NCBI GenBank assembly: GCA_964493425.1
Contig: CAZBMW010000004.1
Span: 94,566-158,565 of the forward strand
Direction of reading: 5' to 3'
Length of the DNA stretch: 64,000 nt
From: CAYLMG01 sp964493425
Lineage (GTDB): Bacteria; Planctomycetota; Phycisphaerae; Sedimentisphaerales; Anaerobacaceae
Part shown: one piece after another, positions 45,402 to 54,449 of the stretch
Layout: every line of letters starts with the position of its first letter
Position numbering within the stretch: the first letter of the stretch is position 1
Translations under genes and position numbers: made by a program
Notes under the pieces: generated by a model
Told to the model about the DNA's origin: nothing
The model's database searches: none
Seen by the model: only the letters and a program-made list of their open reading frames with translations

Positions 45402-46373
45402 TTAGCGTTTTCTGCGTATCAAAGCAAGTCCACCTAGACCAAGCAGTGCAATTGTTGCCGGTTCAGGAATAAGCACGAAGTTATCAAAGTCCATCGAGCC
45501 AATCCAGGCCGCATCATAGTTAGCCTGGAAAATACCGACCTGCAGTTCTGCCGGCATATCAGGACGATCGACAACCAGAGGAATCATATTATTCGGGTCA
45601 CCGGGATCTGTTGTCATCAGCGGGTTATAGGTAACGCCATCCGGACTCGTATAGAAGTAGAACGCGGTGCCTATACGCTGAAGTCTCAAATACGGGTCAC
45701 AGGGATAACCCTTAATGCCCATCTCTGTGCTCGCACCGCCGACAGTGGTACGAATATGATTTCCTACGCCCCATTCCGGAAAATAGGTCAGGTAAACCCA
45801 GTTCTCAGTGGCATCACCGGCACTGGCAGGGTCACGTGCCATCAAGCCGCCCAGATTACTCCAGATAGCGTTTTGTGACACTATTTCGACCTCGGCTATA
45901 AAGTTGCCGCTGCCTGCTGCGTCACCGGTACCTACCATCTTGTAAAGGAACGGACCGCTGTTGAGGCCGTCTACCCAGTAGCTGTCTATACTCATGATTC
46001 TCAATACACCTGGTGCTTCACCCGCGGGATCCAAACCGTACCCTGGTCCTGCCTGTACCTTATCAGGATCGGTGCTGACATCATATTCGCCGAGACCATA
46101 GTTGAACGTCTCAACAAAATTGTAGGCCACCTGCGTTCTTTGTATGTTGTCAGACGCCGGGGCTATCGATATGAATCCATCCCACATACCGATAGTCCAG
46201 GGACCGCCAGGGTATGGATTCGCGAGGCTTTGCTCGTACCAGCCAAGATAGTTGACTCTATCCCAACTAGTGGGAGTAGTGGTGATGTGGTCGAAGTTAT
46301 CCTCGAAATATACTCCCTGGGCTGCACCGGCAAAGGTAATAATTAACATAAGAATTAACAGTTTCTTCATCAT
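45402..46373 (-). CDS. PEP-CTERM-anchored exported protein
   Basis: 323 residues. An N-terminal signal peptide (KKLLILMLIITFAGAAQG) and a C-terminal PEP-CTERM tag (PEPATIALLGLGGL plus an Arg/Lys end) direct export and processing by an exosortase system. The middle is beta-rich with no catalytic motif, resembling concanavalin-like domains (FYFYTSPDGVTYNP). AAGGAGA precedes two tandem ATGs at 46373 and 46370; the second may be used. It has its own terminator. No exosortase gene is in the window. Confidence 0.85.
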   Translation of the reverse strand: MMKKLLILMLIITFAGAAQGVYFEDNFDHITTTPTSWDRVNYLGWYEQSLANPYPGGPWTIGMWDGFISIAPASDNIQRTQVAYNFVETFNYGLGEYDVSTDPDKVQAGPGYGLDPAGEAPGVLRIMSIDSYWVDGLNSGPFLYKMVGTGDAAGSGNFIAEVEIVSQNAIWSNLGGLMARDPASAGDATENWVYLTYFPEWGVGNHIRTTVGGASTEMGIKGYPCDPYLRLQRIGTAFYFYTSPDGVTYNPLMTTDPGDPNNMIPLVVDRPDMPAELQVGIFQANYDAAWIGSMDFDNFVLIPEPATIALLGLGGLALIRRKR

Positions 46374-47007
46374 CTTCTCCTTACTTCACTAACTCTTCTT
46401 TTGCATGGCTTACAAAAAACCAAACATTTAAAACTGCTCTCGACAAGTATCCATCTTTTTAATCTCCGTTTGGCAACACACCAAACAGCCCTTGCCAGTG
46501 ATGAATACAAGTCTTAAACAACTTTCACAAATATTATTAAGAGGCGAAAAAGCGGAAGGAATCTTGCGGTTACCCTTACTCCCTATGCTCAATTTTCATT
46601 CAGAGCCTTTGGCGTACGAGTCTCCTCACCCTTCTCACTTCACCCTCTCTGCCAAATTATTACTACAAGGACAGATAAAATCCCATAAGCACTTCTCTAT
46701 AAAGGGACTCACCCATCTCACATATAGTATTACAATACCATTTTTATTGTATTTTTGTCAATATAAATATTTATGGGATAAGAAAATTTTTTGATTATAA
46801 CCAGCCTAAAACCCTGTAGGGCACATAAAGTGCGTATACAAAGAAAGTTATGTTTCTCTGCCTACCAGCGATATTGGTAAGCAAATCCTTATACCAACCG
46901 GAAAATAAGGTTTTTTTTCGGTGGAATCAGCTTTCGGTTGATGGGCAAATACGCATCTCTAATTTTTGATTCCAAATTCCGGTTTTTAGCCTTATTATAC
47001 TTTTATT
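46374..47007. other. 634-base intergenic region between divergent genes
   Basis: No convincing protein gene; a plus-strand frame at 46492-46794 lacks a start signal and composition of a real protein. On the minus strand TTGACA occurs around 46755-46760, about 380 bases before the PEP-CTERM start, so that gene may have a long leader. TTGGTAA...TTATACCAA is an imperfect inverted repeat near 46875-46900. For the cobO side, TATACT (46996-47001) lies 6 bases before the ATG. Confidence 0.35.
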
Positions 47008-47547
47008 ATGCTTGAGAAAGGACTCGTACAAATTTATACAGGACTAGGTAAGGGCAAAACGACGGCTGCTTTCGGCCTCGCCCTGCGAGCTGCAGGCCAG
47101 GGTAACAAGGTCTTAATATATCAATTCCTAAAGCCTTCACCTATCGATATCGGCGAGCGATTTGCACTAAAGCTCGGAGCCGTTAGAATAAGAGTCGAGG
47201 CTCTCGATGTTGCTTGGGATGAAAATTCGCTCAACGACAAGGAAAAAGTCGCCGAGGCCAAAACCGCAATCGCAGACGTCCTTAAACGTATCGCAGAGAC
47301 AGCCGAAAAAAGATTCTACGACGTGATTATTCTCGATGAGCTCGTATTTTGTCTTTCAAAAAACCTTGCAAAACTTGAAGATATCACCGACATTATCAAA
47401 AGAAAAGACTCAAGAGTCGAGATTGTAATGACCGGCCGAGGTGCCAGCGATGAACTGATTGATATGGCTGACCTGGTGACGGAAATGAAAAATATAAAGC
47501 ATCCGTTCGATAAAGGAATTGAAGCCAGACAAGGTATCGAATTTTAA
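47008..47547 (+). CDS. cobO: Cob(I)yrinic acid a,c-diamide adenosyltransferase
   Basis: 179 residues of the CobO/BtuR/CobA adenosyltransferase family, which puts the adenosyl group on cob(I)alamin precursors using ATP. The P-loop is TGLGKGKTTA (residues 11-20), followed by family segments ALRAAGQGNKVLIYQFLK, DVIILDELVF and VMTGRGA. Supports corrinoid use in this organism, matching the methyltransferase fusion nearby. TATACT ends 6 bases before the ATG with no ribosome site, so leaderless translation is likely. Overlap with the ispD reading frame is avoided by using the ispD ATG at 47570. Confidence 0.92.
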   Translation: MLEKGLVQIYTGLGKGKTTAAFGLALRAAGQGNKVLIYQFLKPSPIDIGERFALKLGAVRIRVEALDVAWDENSLNDKEKVAEAKTAIADVLKRIAETAEKRFYDVIILDELVFCLSKNLAKLEDITDIIKRKDSRVEIVMTGRGASDELIDMADLVTEMKNIKHPFDKGIEARQGIEF

Positions 47548-47569
47548 AATTATATTCGGGACGTTTAGT

Positions 47570-48310
47570 ATGGCGAAAAACATCGCAGCAATTATCTGTG
47601 CTGCCGGCTCAAGCAGCAGATTCCCCGGCAAAAGAAAAAAGCCCTTCGTCGATGTAGCGGGCAGAGCGGCTTTCGTAAGAAGCATAGAGCTGTTCGCAAA
47701 CCGCGATAACATCAAACAGATTCTGCTGGCGATTCAGCCAGAAGACGAGGAGATGGTACAGATTAAATGGGGTGCGAACCTTAAATTCTTTAACGTCAAA
47801 ATCTGCTTCGGCGGAGCAGAACGTTTCGAAACCGTCCAAAAAACGCTCGAGCTTATCAAAGACGATATCGACCTTGTAGCAGTCCACGATGCCGTCCGCT
47901 GCTGTGTCAAAAAACAATGGCTCGATGATTGCATCGCAGCCGCCCAAAAATCTGGAGCAGCCATACTGGCTGCGCCGGTCGTCGCAACACTAAAAAAAGT
48001 TCAAAATGGCTCAATAGTCGAGACCATTGACAGAACCAACCTTTACCAAGGCCAGACTCCGCAGGTATTCGATGTAAAGCTTCTAAAAGACGCCTATGCG
48101 AATCTGAAGAACCTTGACAGCAGCAAAATCAGCGACGACGCAATGCTCCTTGAAGCTTTGGGACACAAGGTATCGGTGGTGGAGACTGATACATCGAATA
48201 TCAAAATCACATCAGGAAGTGACATTGCCATAGCCGAAGCCATCCTCAAATCCCGCCCCTCTGACCGCCCCACAAAACCAATAGGCCCATACGAAGAAGC
48301 CCAATGGTAA
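47570..48310 (+). CDS. ispD: 2-C-methyl-D-erythritol 4-phosphate cytidylyltransferase
   Basis: 246 residues from ATG 47570, which places the nucleotide-binding AAICAAGSSSRFPGKRKKPF at the N terminus as normal; an in-frame ATG at 47519 lies inside cobO. IspD forms CDP-ME in the MEP isoprenoid pathway. Other marks: VHDAVRCCV and DRTNLYQGQTPQVF. Starts 22 bases after cobO and is probably in the same transcript. IspF, often adjacent, is not here. Confidence 0.93.
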   Translation: MAKNIAAIICAAGSSSRFPGKRKKPFVDVAGRAAFVRSIELFANRDNIKQILLAIQPEDEEMVQIKWGANLKFFNVKICFGGAERFETVQKTLELIKDDIDLVAVHDAVRCCVKKQWLDDCIAAAQKSGAAILAAPVVATLKKVQNGSIVETIDRTNLYQGQTPQVFDVKLLKDAYANLKNLDSSKISDDAMLLEALGHKVSVVETDTSNIKITSGSDIAIAEAILKSRPSDRPTKPIGPYEEAQW

Positions 48311-48360
48311 CTTGAGGACAAAGATGAATATCCTTCTACAGTCAGATTGGGCTTTGAGTA

Positions 48361-48633
48361 TCACTCGAAGTTGTAGTGTTTTCGAACCGGCTTTTTGACC
48401 TGCCAGGTGCATTCGAGATCAACGGGAAAAACCACCAGATCACCCGGCCCGAAACTCACAGAATTTTCACCATCTGAAACGGTCACATCACCTTCAAGTA
48501 TCAGGCAGGTTTCCTTCTGCGTATAGGCCCAGTCGAAAGTGCTCGGCTCACAGGTCCATATCGGCCATTTCTTGCATTCCGCAGCCTCCTGTTCGCTCGG
48601 CTTTTTGACTATAACATCCTTAACCGTAGGCAT
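48361..48633 (-). CDS. Small cupin protein
   Basis: 90 residues, a single cupin barrel: KETCLILEGDVTVSDGE, GPGDLVVFPVDLECTWQV. It resembles the (S)-ureidoglycine aminohydrolase-type cupin (DUF861-like) group of tiny stand-alone proteins. Metal-binding histidines of classic cupins are largely missing (no H-x-H), so enzymatic activity is doubtful. GGGAG lies 6 bases before the ATG. Function unknown. Confidence 0.78.
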   Translation of the reverse strand: MPTVKDVIVKKPSEQEAAECKKWPIWTCEPSTFDWAYTQKETCLILEGDVTVSDGENSVSFGPGDLVVFPVDLECTWQVKKPVRKHYNFE

Positions 48634-48775
48634 ATTAACTCCCTTACAAAATAATTTCTAAAGTCATTTGAAGCACACATTATAGCTGCTGAGAACTATT
48701 TTTGAATACAAATGTAGAAATTTTCGCAAAAACCTGTTATAAGCAATGCCTCTTTATTGCTAAATCTTTATTCTT

Positions 48776-49570
48776 ATGGAACAGCAGCAAATTAATAACG
48801 AAAAATTTCAAAAATGGTTCGACGATTACGTAACCGGTTTTTACGGCAACGACGAATTCTTCAACGCCAATATCAAGCTCAAAGACGACCACAGCAGAAG
48901 GGTCTGCGACGAGATGCAGCTCTTAGCCGAAAAGCTGAACCTGCCGGATGATATTAAACGGACAGCTTATCTGATTGCACTTCTCCACGATATAGGCAGA
49001 TTCGAGCAGTTCAAAACCTACCGCACATACAGAGATGCAACAAGTGTCAACCACGCTGTTTTCGGCATAGAGATTTTACGCAAGGAAAAAACGCTCGACG
49101 AGATACCTGCAGAGCAAAGGCGAATAATCGAAAAGGCAATTGAATATCACAACTTAAAAGAGCTGCCAGCAGGCCTGGACGGTGATTTGCAGCTGTTTTG
49201 CAAATTGCTGCGCGACGCCGATAAGCTGGACATATTTTACGTAGTCGTAGTGTATTACAAACAATACGAGCGGGACCCGGAAGCCTTCAAGCTGGAAATC
49301 GAGCTTCCGAATACGCCGGGTTATACAAAAAAAGTTCTGCAGGATATTTTGGCAGGCCGCAGGGTTGATTATAACGAGCTGCAGAATTGGAACGATATGA
49401 AGCTGCTACAATTGAGCTGGGTTTATGATTTGAATTTTCAGCCCGCCCTCGAGCGGCTAAAGCAGAAGGGGTATTTGGAGATGATAATCAGCTTTCTGCC
49501 GGAAACCGATGACATTAAAAAAGTAGCACAAAAAGTCCTCAATTTCGTCGAGAAAAAAAGTAGAAAATGA
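48776..49570 (+). CDS. HD-domain phosphohydrolase
   Basis: 264 residues. The metal-binding HD set is visible: His39 (DDHSRRV), His71-Asp72 (LLHDIGRFEQF), and Asp147/Asp149 (LLRDADKLDIF). Such proteins hydrolyse phosphate esters, often nucleotides; the substrate here cannot be read. No signal or membrane segment. It stands alone, with purC beginning 149 bases later. Confidence 0.8.
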   Translation: MEQQQINNEKFQKWFDDYVTGFYGNDEFFNANIKLKDDHSRRVCDEMQLLAEKLNLPDDIKRTAYLIALLHDIGRFEQFKTYRTYRDATSVNHAVFGIEILRKEKTLDEIPAEQRRIIEKAIEYHNLKELPAGLDGDLQLFCKLLRDADKLDIFYVVVVYYKQYERDPEAFKLEIELPNTPGYTKKVLQDILAGRRVDYNELQNWNDMKLLQLSWVYDLNFQPALERLKQKGYLEMIISFLPETDDIKKVAQKVLNFVEKKSRK

Positions 49571-49719
49571 AGCGTAAATTAATAGGGGGAAACTGATAAT
49601 CTTTTTAATTTTAAACCCAAATTTATGCCAGAATTTCAAATTTTTAAATTGGATTGACAATTTTTGGTGTGTGGTTTAAATGTAGCCGGCCCGCAGGATT
49701 TCCCGGAAAGGGGTTGATT

Positions 49720-50610
49720 ATGGAAACACTGCTAAAGACAAAAATCGCAGGAATCGAGCCTAAACGAGGCAAAGTGCGAGATATATACGAATTGGGCGAT
49801 AAGCTGCTGATTGTCGCAACGGACCGGCTAAGCGCGTTTGACGTTGTTATGAAAACGCCCATACCGTACAAGGGCAAGGTCCTGACCCAGATTTCGAAGT
49901 TCTGGTTCCAGCTTCTCGAAAGCGAATTCGAGCATCATTTCATAACCGACGATGTAAAAAGCTATCCGCAGCCGTTCTGCGATTACACCGACGAATTGGC
50001 GGGCAGGAGTATGCTCGTTAAAAAAGTCGAGGTACTGCCAATCGAGTGCGTCGTTCGCGGATACCTCGCGGGTTCCGGCTGGAAGGAATATAAAGAGAAC
50101 GGCACCATCTGCGGAACGAAGCTGCCCGAAGGTCTCAAGCAGTGCGATAAACTGCCGGACTTCATTTTTACACCTGCAACAAAAGCCGAATTAGGCCAGC
50201 ACGATGAGAATATCAGCTTCGAGCAATGCGTTGAAATACTCGGTGCCGAGCGCGCTGAGTTCGTGCGCGACAGCAGCCTGGGCATATTCGAGGAAGCGAG
50301 CAGCTACGCAGAGAGCAAAGGCATTCTGTTAGCCGATACCAAATTCGAATGGGGTGTTACCAACGGGCAAATAATTCTGATTGACGAGGTGCTGACGCCG
50401 GATTCGTCGCGGTTCTGGCCTGCAGATAAATACGAGCCGGGAAGAGACCAGGAAAGCTTCGACAAGCAGTTCGTTCGAAACTATCTCGAGGATATAAATT
50501 TTGACAAATCCGGGCCCGGAGTCGAACTGCCGAAAGATATCGTGGAAAAGACAAGTGAAAAATACGTCGAGGCGTACGAGCGGCTGACAGGCAAAAGATT
50601 CGAGGCTTAA
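49720..50610 (+). CDS. purC: SAICAR synthase
   Basis: 296 residues from ATG 49720, with AAAGGGG upstream; in-frame start 49654 would add an unconserved leader. PurC joins aspartate to CAIR in de novo purine synthesis. Signatures: GKVRDIYEL, ATDRLSAFDVV, PIECVVRGYLAGSGWKEY, FTPATKAELGQHDENISF and LIDEVLTPDSSRFW. The stop is directly followed by the GTG of an MFS transporter, so they are coupled. Confidence 0.95.
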   Translation: METLLKTKIAGIEPKRGKVRDIYELGDKLLIVATDRLSAFDVVMKTPIPYKGKVLTQISKFWFQLLESEFEHHFITDDVKSYPQPFCDYTDELAGRSMLVKKVEVLPIECVVRGYLAGSGWKEYKENGTICGTKLPEGLKQCDKLPDFIFTPATKAELGQHDENISFEQCVEILGAERAEFVRDSSLGIFEEASSYAESKGILLADTKFEWGVTNGQIILIDEVLTPDSSRFWPADKYEPGRDQESFDKQFVRNYLEDINFDKSGPGVELPKDIVEKTSEKYVEAYERLTGKRFEA

Positions 50611-51780
50611 GTGACATTAGAGAAAAACGGTTTGGCAGTGCAGCGTCAGCAGCTTGCTATGCTGGGATTTGTACATTTCGTTGCGGATATGATGGGCAAT
50701 TTTCTGCCAGCGATAATGCCGGCCGTTCGCGAGGAATTTGCATTGACGCTTACGATGGGCACGGGCGTGCTTTTTGCTTTTTATTTCGTGCATAACGGAC
50801 TGCAGGTCTTCATCGGGCATCTTCGTACGGAAAAAGACAAACCCCTTTTCCTGCCTTTGGGCCTTTGTCTGTGCGGCGCGGTTTGCTTTATATCGATGCT
50901 GAGCGGCATCGGCTTTGCGTATCCACTGATACTTGCGGCAGCTGTAGTCGGGGCGACAGGTATCGCGATGATGCACACGGAAGGATTGCGGGCTTTGCAT
51001 AATCTCGAAAGAATTTCGGCATCGATGGGCACTGCCTATTTTATGGCGGGCGGCTTTTTGGGCGGAGCGTTCGGCCAGTGGGCAGCGGCGCTTCTGGTTG
51101 AGAGGCAGGGATTTGCAGGACTGTACTGGCTTTTAGTGTTGCCGGCACTCGCTCTTGTTTTGACTTTTGTTTTCAGGATTCGTCTTGCGGTTGATGACGA
51201 AAGCGGCAGTGATATTAAAGGAGGCGCCGAGCGTTACGCATTCCGGCAGGTATTCTCGATGGCGCTTATCTCGGCGGTGGGGACATTTATGATGCTGTGG
51301 TTTGTGCCGGAAAGGCTCAAGGAGCTGGGATTCAGCCTGAGCTTCGGCGGTTTCAGCCTGATGATGTTCACACTGGCCAGTGCTGCAGGCTCATTTTTCT
51401 GGGGCTGGTTCGCACACAAAACAGGACAGTTGCGCTGTGCATTAGCTGCTATGATATTGAATCTGCCGATATTGATTTTGTATTTGTTTCTGATGGCCAG
51501 AAGCTGGGCTGTAGTGCTGCTCTTCGGGGTCGGTTTTTGCGGTGTGGGAGCTTACGTAATGATGGTAACAATGGCCAGGCAGGCAAAGGGACTGAAGATT
51601 GGTCAGCGGATGGGTCTGCTCGTCGGCGGGACCTGGGCGGTGGCTGGTGCTGTTGCTCTGGGCGCATCGACATCTATGCAGGCAGCGATGCTGCTGGGCC
51701 TTGCACCGGTTTGCTATGCGATTTCGGCAGCTATCGGCTTATGGATTATGAGCACAAATAGACCGCTGAAAACACAATAA
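50611..51780 (+). CDS. MFS transporter (fosmidomycin-resistance-like)
   Basis: 389 residues, about 12 transmembrane helices, GTG start immediately after purC. The N-terminal LGFVHFVADMMGNFLPAIMPAVRE has the acidic/His pattern of the Fsr-like MFS subgroup, but fosmidomycin export itself is only a possibility. Translation is presumably coupled to purC, which hints that expression follows purine synthesis; the transported substrate is unknown. Ends 111 bases before the first ECF sigma gene. Confidence 0.82.
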   Translation: MTLEKNGLAVQRQQLAMLGFVHFVADMMGNFLPAIMPAVREEFALTLTMGTGVLFAFYFVHNGLQVFIGHLRTEKDKPLFLPLGLCLCGAVCFISMLSGIGFAYPLILAAAVVGATGIAMMHTEGLRALHNLERISASMGTAYFMAGGFLGGAFGQWAAALLVERQGFAGLYWLLVLPALALVLTFVFRIRLAVDDESGSDIKGGAERYAFRQVFSMALISAVGTFMMLWFVPERLKELGFSLSFGGFSLMMFTLASAAGSFFWGWFAHKTGQLRCALAAMILNLPILILYLFLMARSWAVVLLFGVGFCGVGAYVMMVTMARQAKGLKIGQRMGLLVGGTWAVAGAVALGASTSMQAAMLLGLAPVCYAISAAIGLWIMSTNRPLKTQ

Positions 51781-51842
51781 AAAAGACTTATCTTAGAAAA
51801 TTTTCGAAAAAGCATTCCACGAAAATGGTTTTTCACGGTTAT

Positions 51843-51856
51843 TATATAGGGAGAAG
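51843..51856 (+). promoter_or_regulatory. Shared upstream element, copy 1
   Basis: TATATAGGGAGAAG, 49 bases before the first ECF sigma start. Similar elements precede the other two sigma genes at about the same distance, each followed by TTGAA. May be a -10/start region read by the sigma factors themselves. Confidence 0.4.
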
Positions 51857-51891
51857 TTGAAAATATTCAGGTTGAAGCGAAACAAGGGAAA

Positions 51892-52407
51892 ATGAATAAA
51901 TCCAGACGTTTGGAAATTTTTGAGAAGCTGCGACAAAGGAATGCTGGATTTCTTACGGCAGTTCTGTGGAAACTCACTGCCGACAGGGAGCTGTTCGTTG
52001 AGGCGATGCAGATTGCACTGCTGAAAATATGGCAGAATGCTGAAAAGCTGGATAATAACAAAAAGGCAACCGCATATATTTACAGGATCGCTTTGAGTGC
52101 GAATTCGCAGGCGTGGCGACACCGAATCGGCAAAAACGGACAGGTGAGTTTAGAGGCCTTTGCGGCTGAACCGGCAGCGAGGCAGCGAAACGATAACAGT
52201 GACATCATTGACAAAATAAGGCTTGTGATTGCGAAGCTGCCTTCGAAACAGGCAAGAGCAATAGTGATGAGATATTTTGAGCAGAGCGATTATACTGATA
52301 TAGCAGAGAAGCTTCGCTGCAGCGAGGCAGCGGCACGCTCGAACGTTTCTAAAGCGATAGCAGCATTGAAGAAAAAGCTGCGTAGTTTACATGGGCTGGA
52401 GTATTAA
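51892..52407 (+). CDS. ECF sigma factor, module 1
   Basis: 171 residues with only sigma regions 2 and 4, as in extracytoplasmic-function sigma factors. Region 2 around ALLKIWQNAEKLDNNKKATAYIYRIA, region 4 with HTH SDYTDIAEKLRCSEAAARSNVSKAI. An AAGGGAAA ribosome site precedes the ATG. One base after its stop lies its membrane partner. First of three successive sigma/sensor pairs. Confidence 0.85.
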   Translation: MNKSRRLEIFEKLRQRNAGFLTAVLWKLTADRELFVEAMQIALLKIWQNAEKLDNNKKATAYIYRIALSANSQAWRHRIGKNGQVSLEAFAAEPAARQRNDNSDIIDKIRLVIAKLPSKQARAIVMRYFEQSDYTDIAEKLRCSEAAARSNVSKAIAALKKKLRSLHGLEY

Positions 52408-52408
52408 G

Positions 52409-53701
52409 ATGGAAAAAGAGATTGGAAAGCTGCTGAACAAAATCGGTTCCGAGCAGGTTCCTGCTGACGTGGAAAGAATAGCTGAAAGTGAATTCAACAA
52501 GTTCAGTGACAAACTGAAAGAGCAAAAAATAATAAGTTTTAAGGAATATTTTATGAAAACGAGACTTATAAAGATAAGCGTTGCGACGGTGATAATATTA
52601 GCGGTTGTTCTGGGGATACCGTTTTTTAGTACGAACGGCCCATCGGTCAGTCTGGCGGGTGTCTATGAGAAGATGCAGCTTATAGATGCGTTTATGTATA
52701 AGATGGATATGGTTATGACGGGCAGTTTTCAGCCGGGAATGCCAAGCGGTCCTTCGAATATGAGAGGTACAATCCTGATATCGGAAGAATACGGTATGAG
52801 AATGGATACACAGATGGATATGTCCGTAGGAGGCCAAGAGATGATTCAGCATCAGCAGATATATATGCTTCCTCAGGAAAAAAAGGCATACACGATTATA
52901 CCTAATATAAAGCAGTATATAGAGATGGAATTTACTGATGATTTGTTCAAGAGGATGAAAAAAGAGAGCAACGACCCGAGGGATACAGTGAAGCAAATTC
53001 TAAAAAGCCAATATATCGAGCTCGGCAAATCAACTATTAACGGCATTGAAGTTGAAGGTTTTGAAACGACGGACCCTTCATTCACGGGTGGAATGATGGG
53101 GGATGTGAAAGTAACGGTGTGGGTGGATTCGCAGACGTGGCTTCCCGTTCGTATGGAAATATATATAAAAATGAACGAACAAGTCCAGATGGAAGGAGTT
53201 ATGGACGATTTTCAGTGGGGTTTACAAGTGGATGCAAGTGAGTTTAAGCCGATGATACCGGATGATTATACAACTCCACTGCCGGGTGGAATGAAGATTC
53301 CGAGCTTCAGCGAAGAAACAGCTATCGAGGGACTGAAGTTCCTTTTGGATAATAAAGGCGAATACCCCGAAAAACTGGATCTTATGACTATGATAAAAGA
53401 TGCCACCGATATTTTCGGACAGATAGAAGACGTAAATAATCTATCACAGGAAGCTATAGCACAAAGGGTGGTGGAAACAACGCTGCCGGTACAATCCCTC
53501 GTCGGATTTTATATGACGCTTGTTCAGGACGGCAAAGAACCCGCCTACTATGGTGACGTCGTCAGCCCCGCAGATGTCGATAAGGTCCTTATGCGGTGGA
53601 AAACAGGTGAGGATGAGTACAGAGTGATATATGGCGACTTGAGTGCAGAGACAGTCAACGGCAGCATATTAGCCGAGCTTGAGAGTCAGATAGAACAATA
53701 G
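52409..53701 (+). CDS. Membrane anti-sigma-type protein with LolA/RseB-like sensor domain, module 1
   Basis: 430 residues from ATG 52409 (GGAG 9 bases upstream; an ATG at 52391 overlaps the sigma gene). Cytoplasmic part about 50 residues, without a zinc motif; one transmembrane helix (about 56-74); then a large external domain of LolA/lipoprotein-sorting type (TILISEEYGMRMDTQMD, WVDSQTWLPVRMEIYI, IPDDYTTPLPGGMKI). RseB, the sensor partner of RseA, has such a fold, so I infer an anti-sigma with a fused sensor. C terminus ends YRVIYGDLSAETVNG, shared with module 3. An internal ATG at 52553, with AAGGAAT before it, sits at the membrane helix. Confidence 0.68.
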   Translation: MEKEIGKLLNKIGSEQVPADVERIAESEFNKFSDKLKEQKIISFKEYFMKTRLIKISVATVIILAVVLGIPFFSTNGPSVSLAGVYEKMQLIDAFMYKMDMVMTGSFQPGMPSGPSNMRGTILISEEYGMRMDTQMDMSVGGQEMIQHQQIYMLPQEKKAYTIIPNIKQYIEMEFTDDLFKRMKKESNDPRDTVKQILKSQYIELGKSTINGIEVEGFETTDPSFTGGMMGDVKVTVWVDSQTWLPVRMEIYIKMNEQVQMEGVMDDFQWGLQVDASEFKPMIPDDYTTPLPGGMKIPSFSEETAIEGLKFLLDNKGEYPEKLDLMTMIKDATDIFGQIEDVNNLSQEAIAQRVVETTLPVQSLVGFYMTLVQDGKEPAYYGDVVSPADVDKVLMRWKTGEDEYRVIYGDLSAETVNGSILAELESQIEQ

Positions 53702-53730
53702 TCGACTGATATTAAATAAGAATTGAAGGC

Positions 53731-53776
53731 AAAGCCCCCGTGTTTTGCTGTCGAAGGACAGCAGCGGGGGCTTTTT
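53731..53776 (+). terminator. Terminator of module 1
   Basis: AAAGCCCCCG ... CGGGGGCTTTTT with an inner GCTGTC/GACAGC stem and GAAG loop. Nearly the same hairpin closes module 2. Confidence 0.85.
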
Positions 53777-53857
53777 AATGCGTGTTTTTGGGCCGAAAGG
53801 TAAGAAAAGATTGAAATTTTTTTATTTTTTCTGTCGCAAAGACCGCCTGAGTATCAC

Positions 53858-53872
53858 TATATAGCGGAAAAG
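53858..53872 (+). promoter_or_regulatory. Shared upstream element, copy 2
   Basis: TATATAGCGGAAAAG, 46 bases before the second sigma start, followed by TTGAA. Confidence 0.4.
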
Positions 53873-53903
53873 GTAATTGAAGTAAATCAATTGAGGTGCT
53901 GAT

Positions 53904-54449
53904 ATGAGTGATAGCGATAGATATTACGTACAAAGGTGTTTGGACGGCCATCCGGACGATTTTCGCTTCCTTGTCCGCCGATACCAGAAAGCCCTGCTGG
54001 CATACCTTGCAGGCAAACTTTACAGCCTGGAGATGGCAGAGGAGGCGGCCCAGGAGTCACTTGTCAGGGCTTTCTTTAAGATGGAGAAACTAAGGAATCC
54101 CGATGCGTTTTTTTCATGGCTTCTGGGAATCGGCGAGCGCGTTGCCAGAGAGATGAGAAGAAGAAAGCAAATCGAGCAACAGCGTGAATTCATCGAAGCG
54201 CACGCAACGCAGACAGCAAAAGCAGAGCTCTCGCCCGATTACGGACTTGAAGCTGCAATATCAGCACTCCCACAGACATACCGTGACATAGTCCTGCTAA
54301 GATACTACGGCGGGCAGAGCTGCAAGGATATAGCAAAACAGTCGAGTACGCCACTGGGAACGGTGACAAAACAATTATCGAGGGCCTATGCTATGCTCCG
54401 GGATAATCTCGAGCAAAAGCAAAATTCGAATTACGAGGTGTCAAAATGA
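53904..54449 (+). CDS. ECF sigma factor, module 2
   Basis: 181 residues. Region 2: DDFRFLVRRYQKALLAYLAG, EEAAQESLVRAF, FFSWLLGIGERVAREMRR; region 4: SALPQTYRDIVLLRYYGGQS and the HTH CKDIAKQSSTPLGTVTKQL. Its stop overlaps the start of the partner gene (ATGA), the usual sign of coupled sigma/anti-sigma pairs. Confidence 0.9.
   Translation: MSDSDRYYVQRCLDGHPDDFRFLVRRYQKALLAYLAGKLYSLEMAEEAAQESLVRAFFKMEKLRNPDAFFSWLLGIGERVAREMRRRKQIEQQREFIEAHATQTAKAELSPDYGLEAAISALPQTYRDIVLLRYYGGQSCKDIAKQSSTPLGTVTKQLSRAYAMLRDNLEQKQNSNYEVSK

Noticed and set aside
46492..46794. 100-residue plus-strand ORF upstream of cobO
   Set aside because: No ribosome site, irregular composition, and it lies in the likely 5' region of the divergent PEP-CTERM gene.
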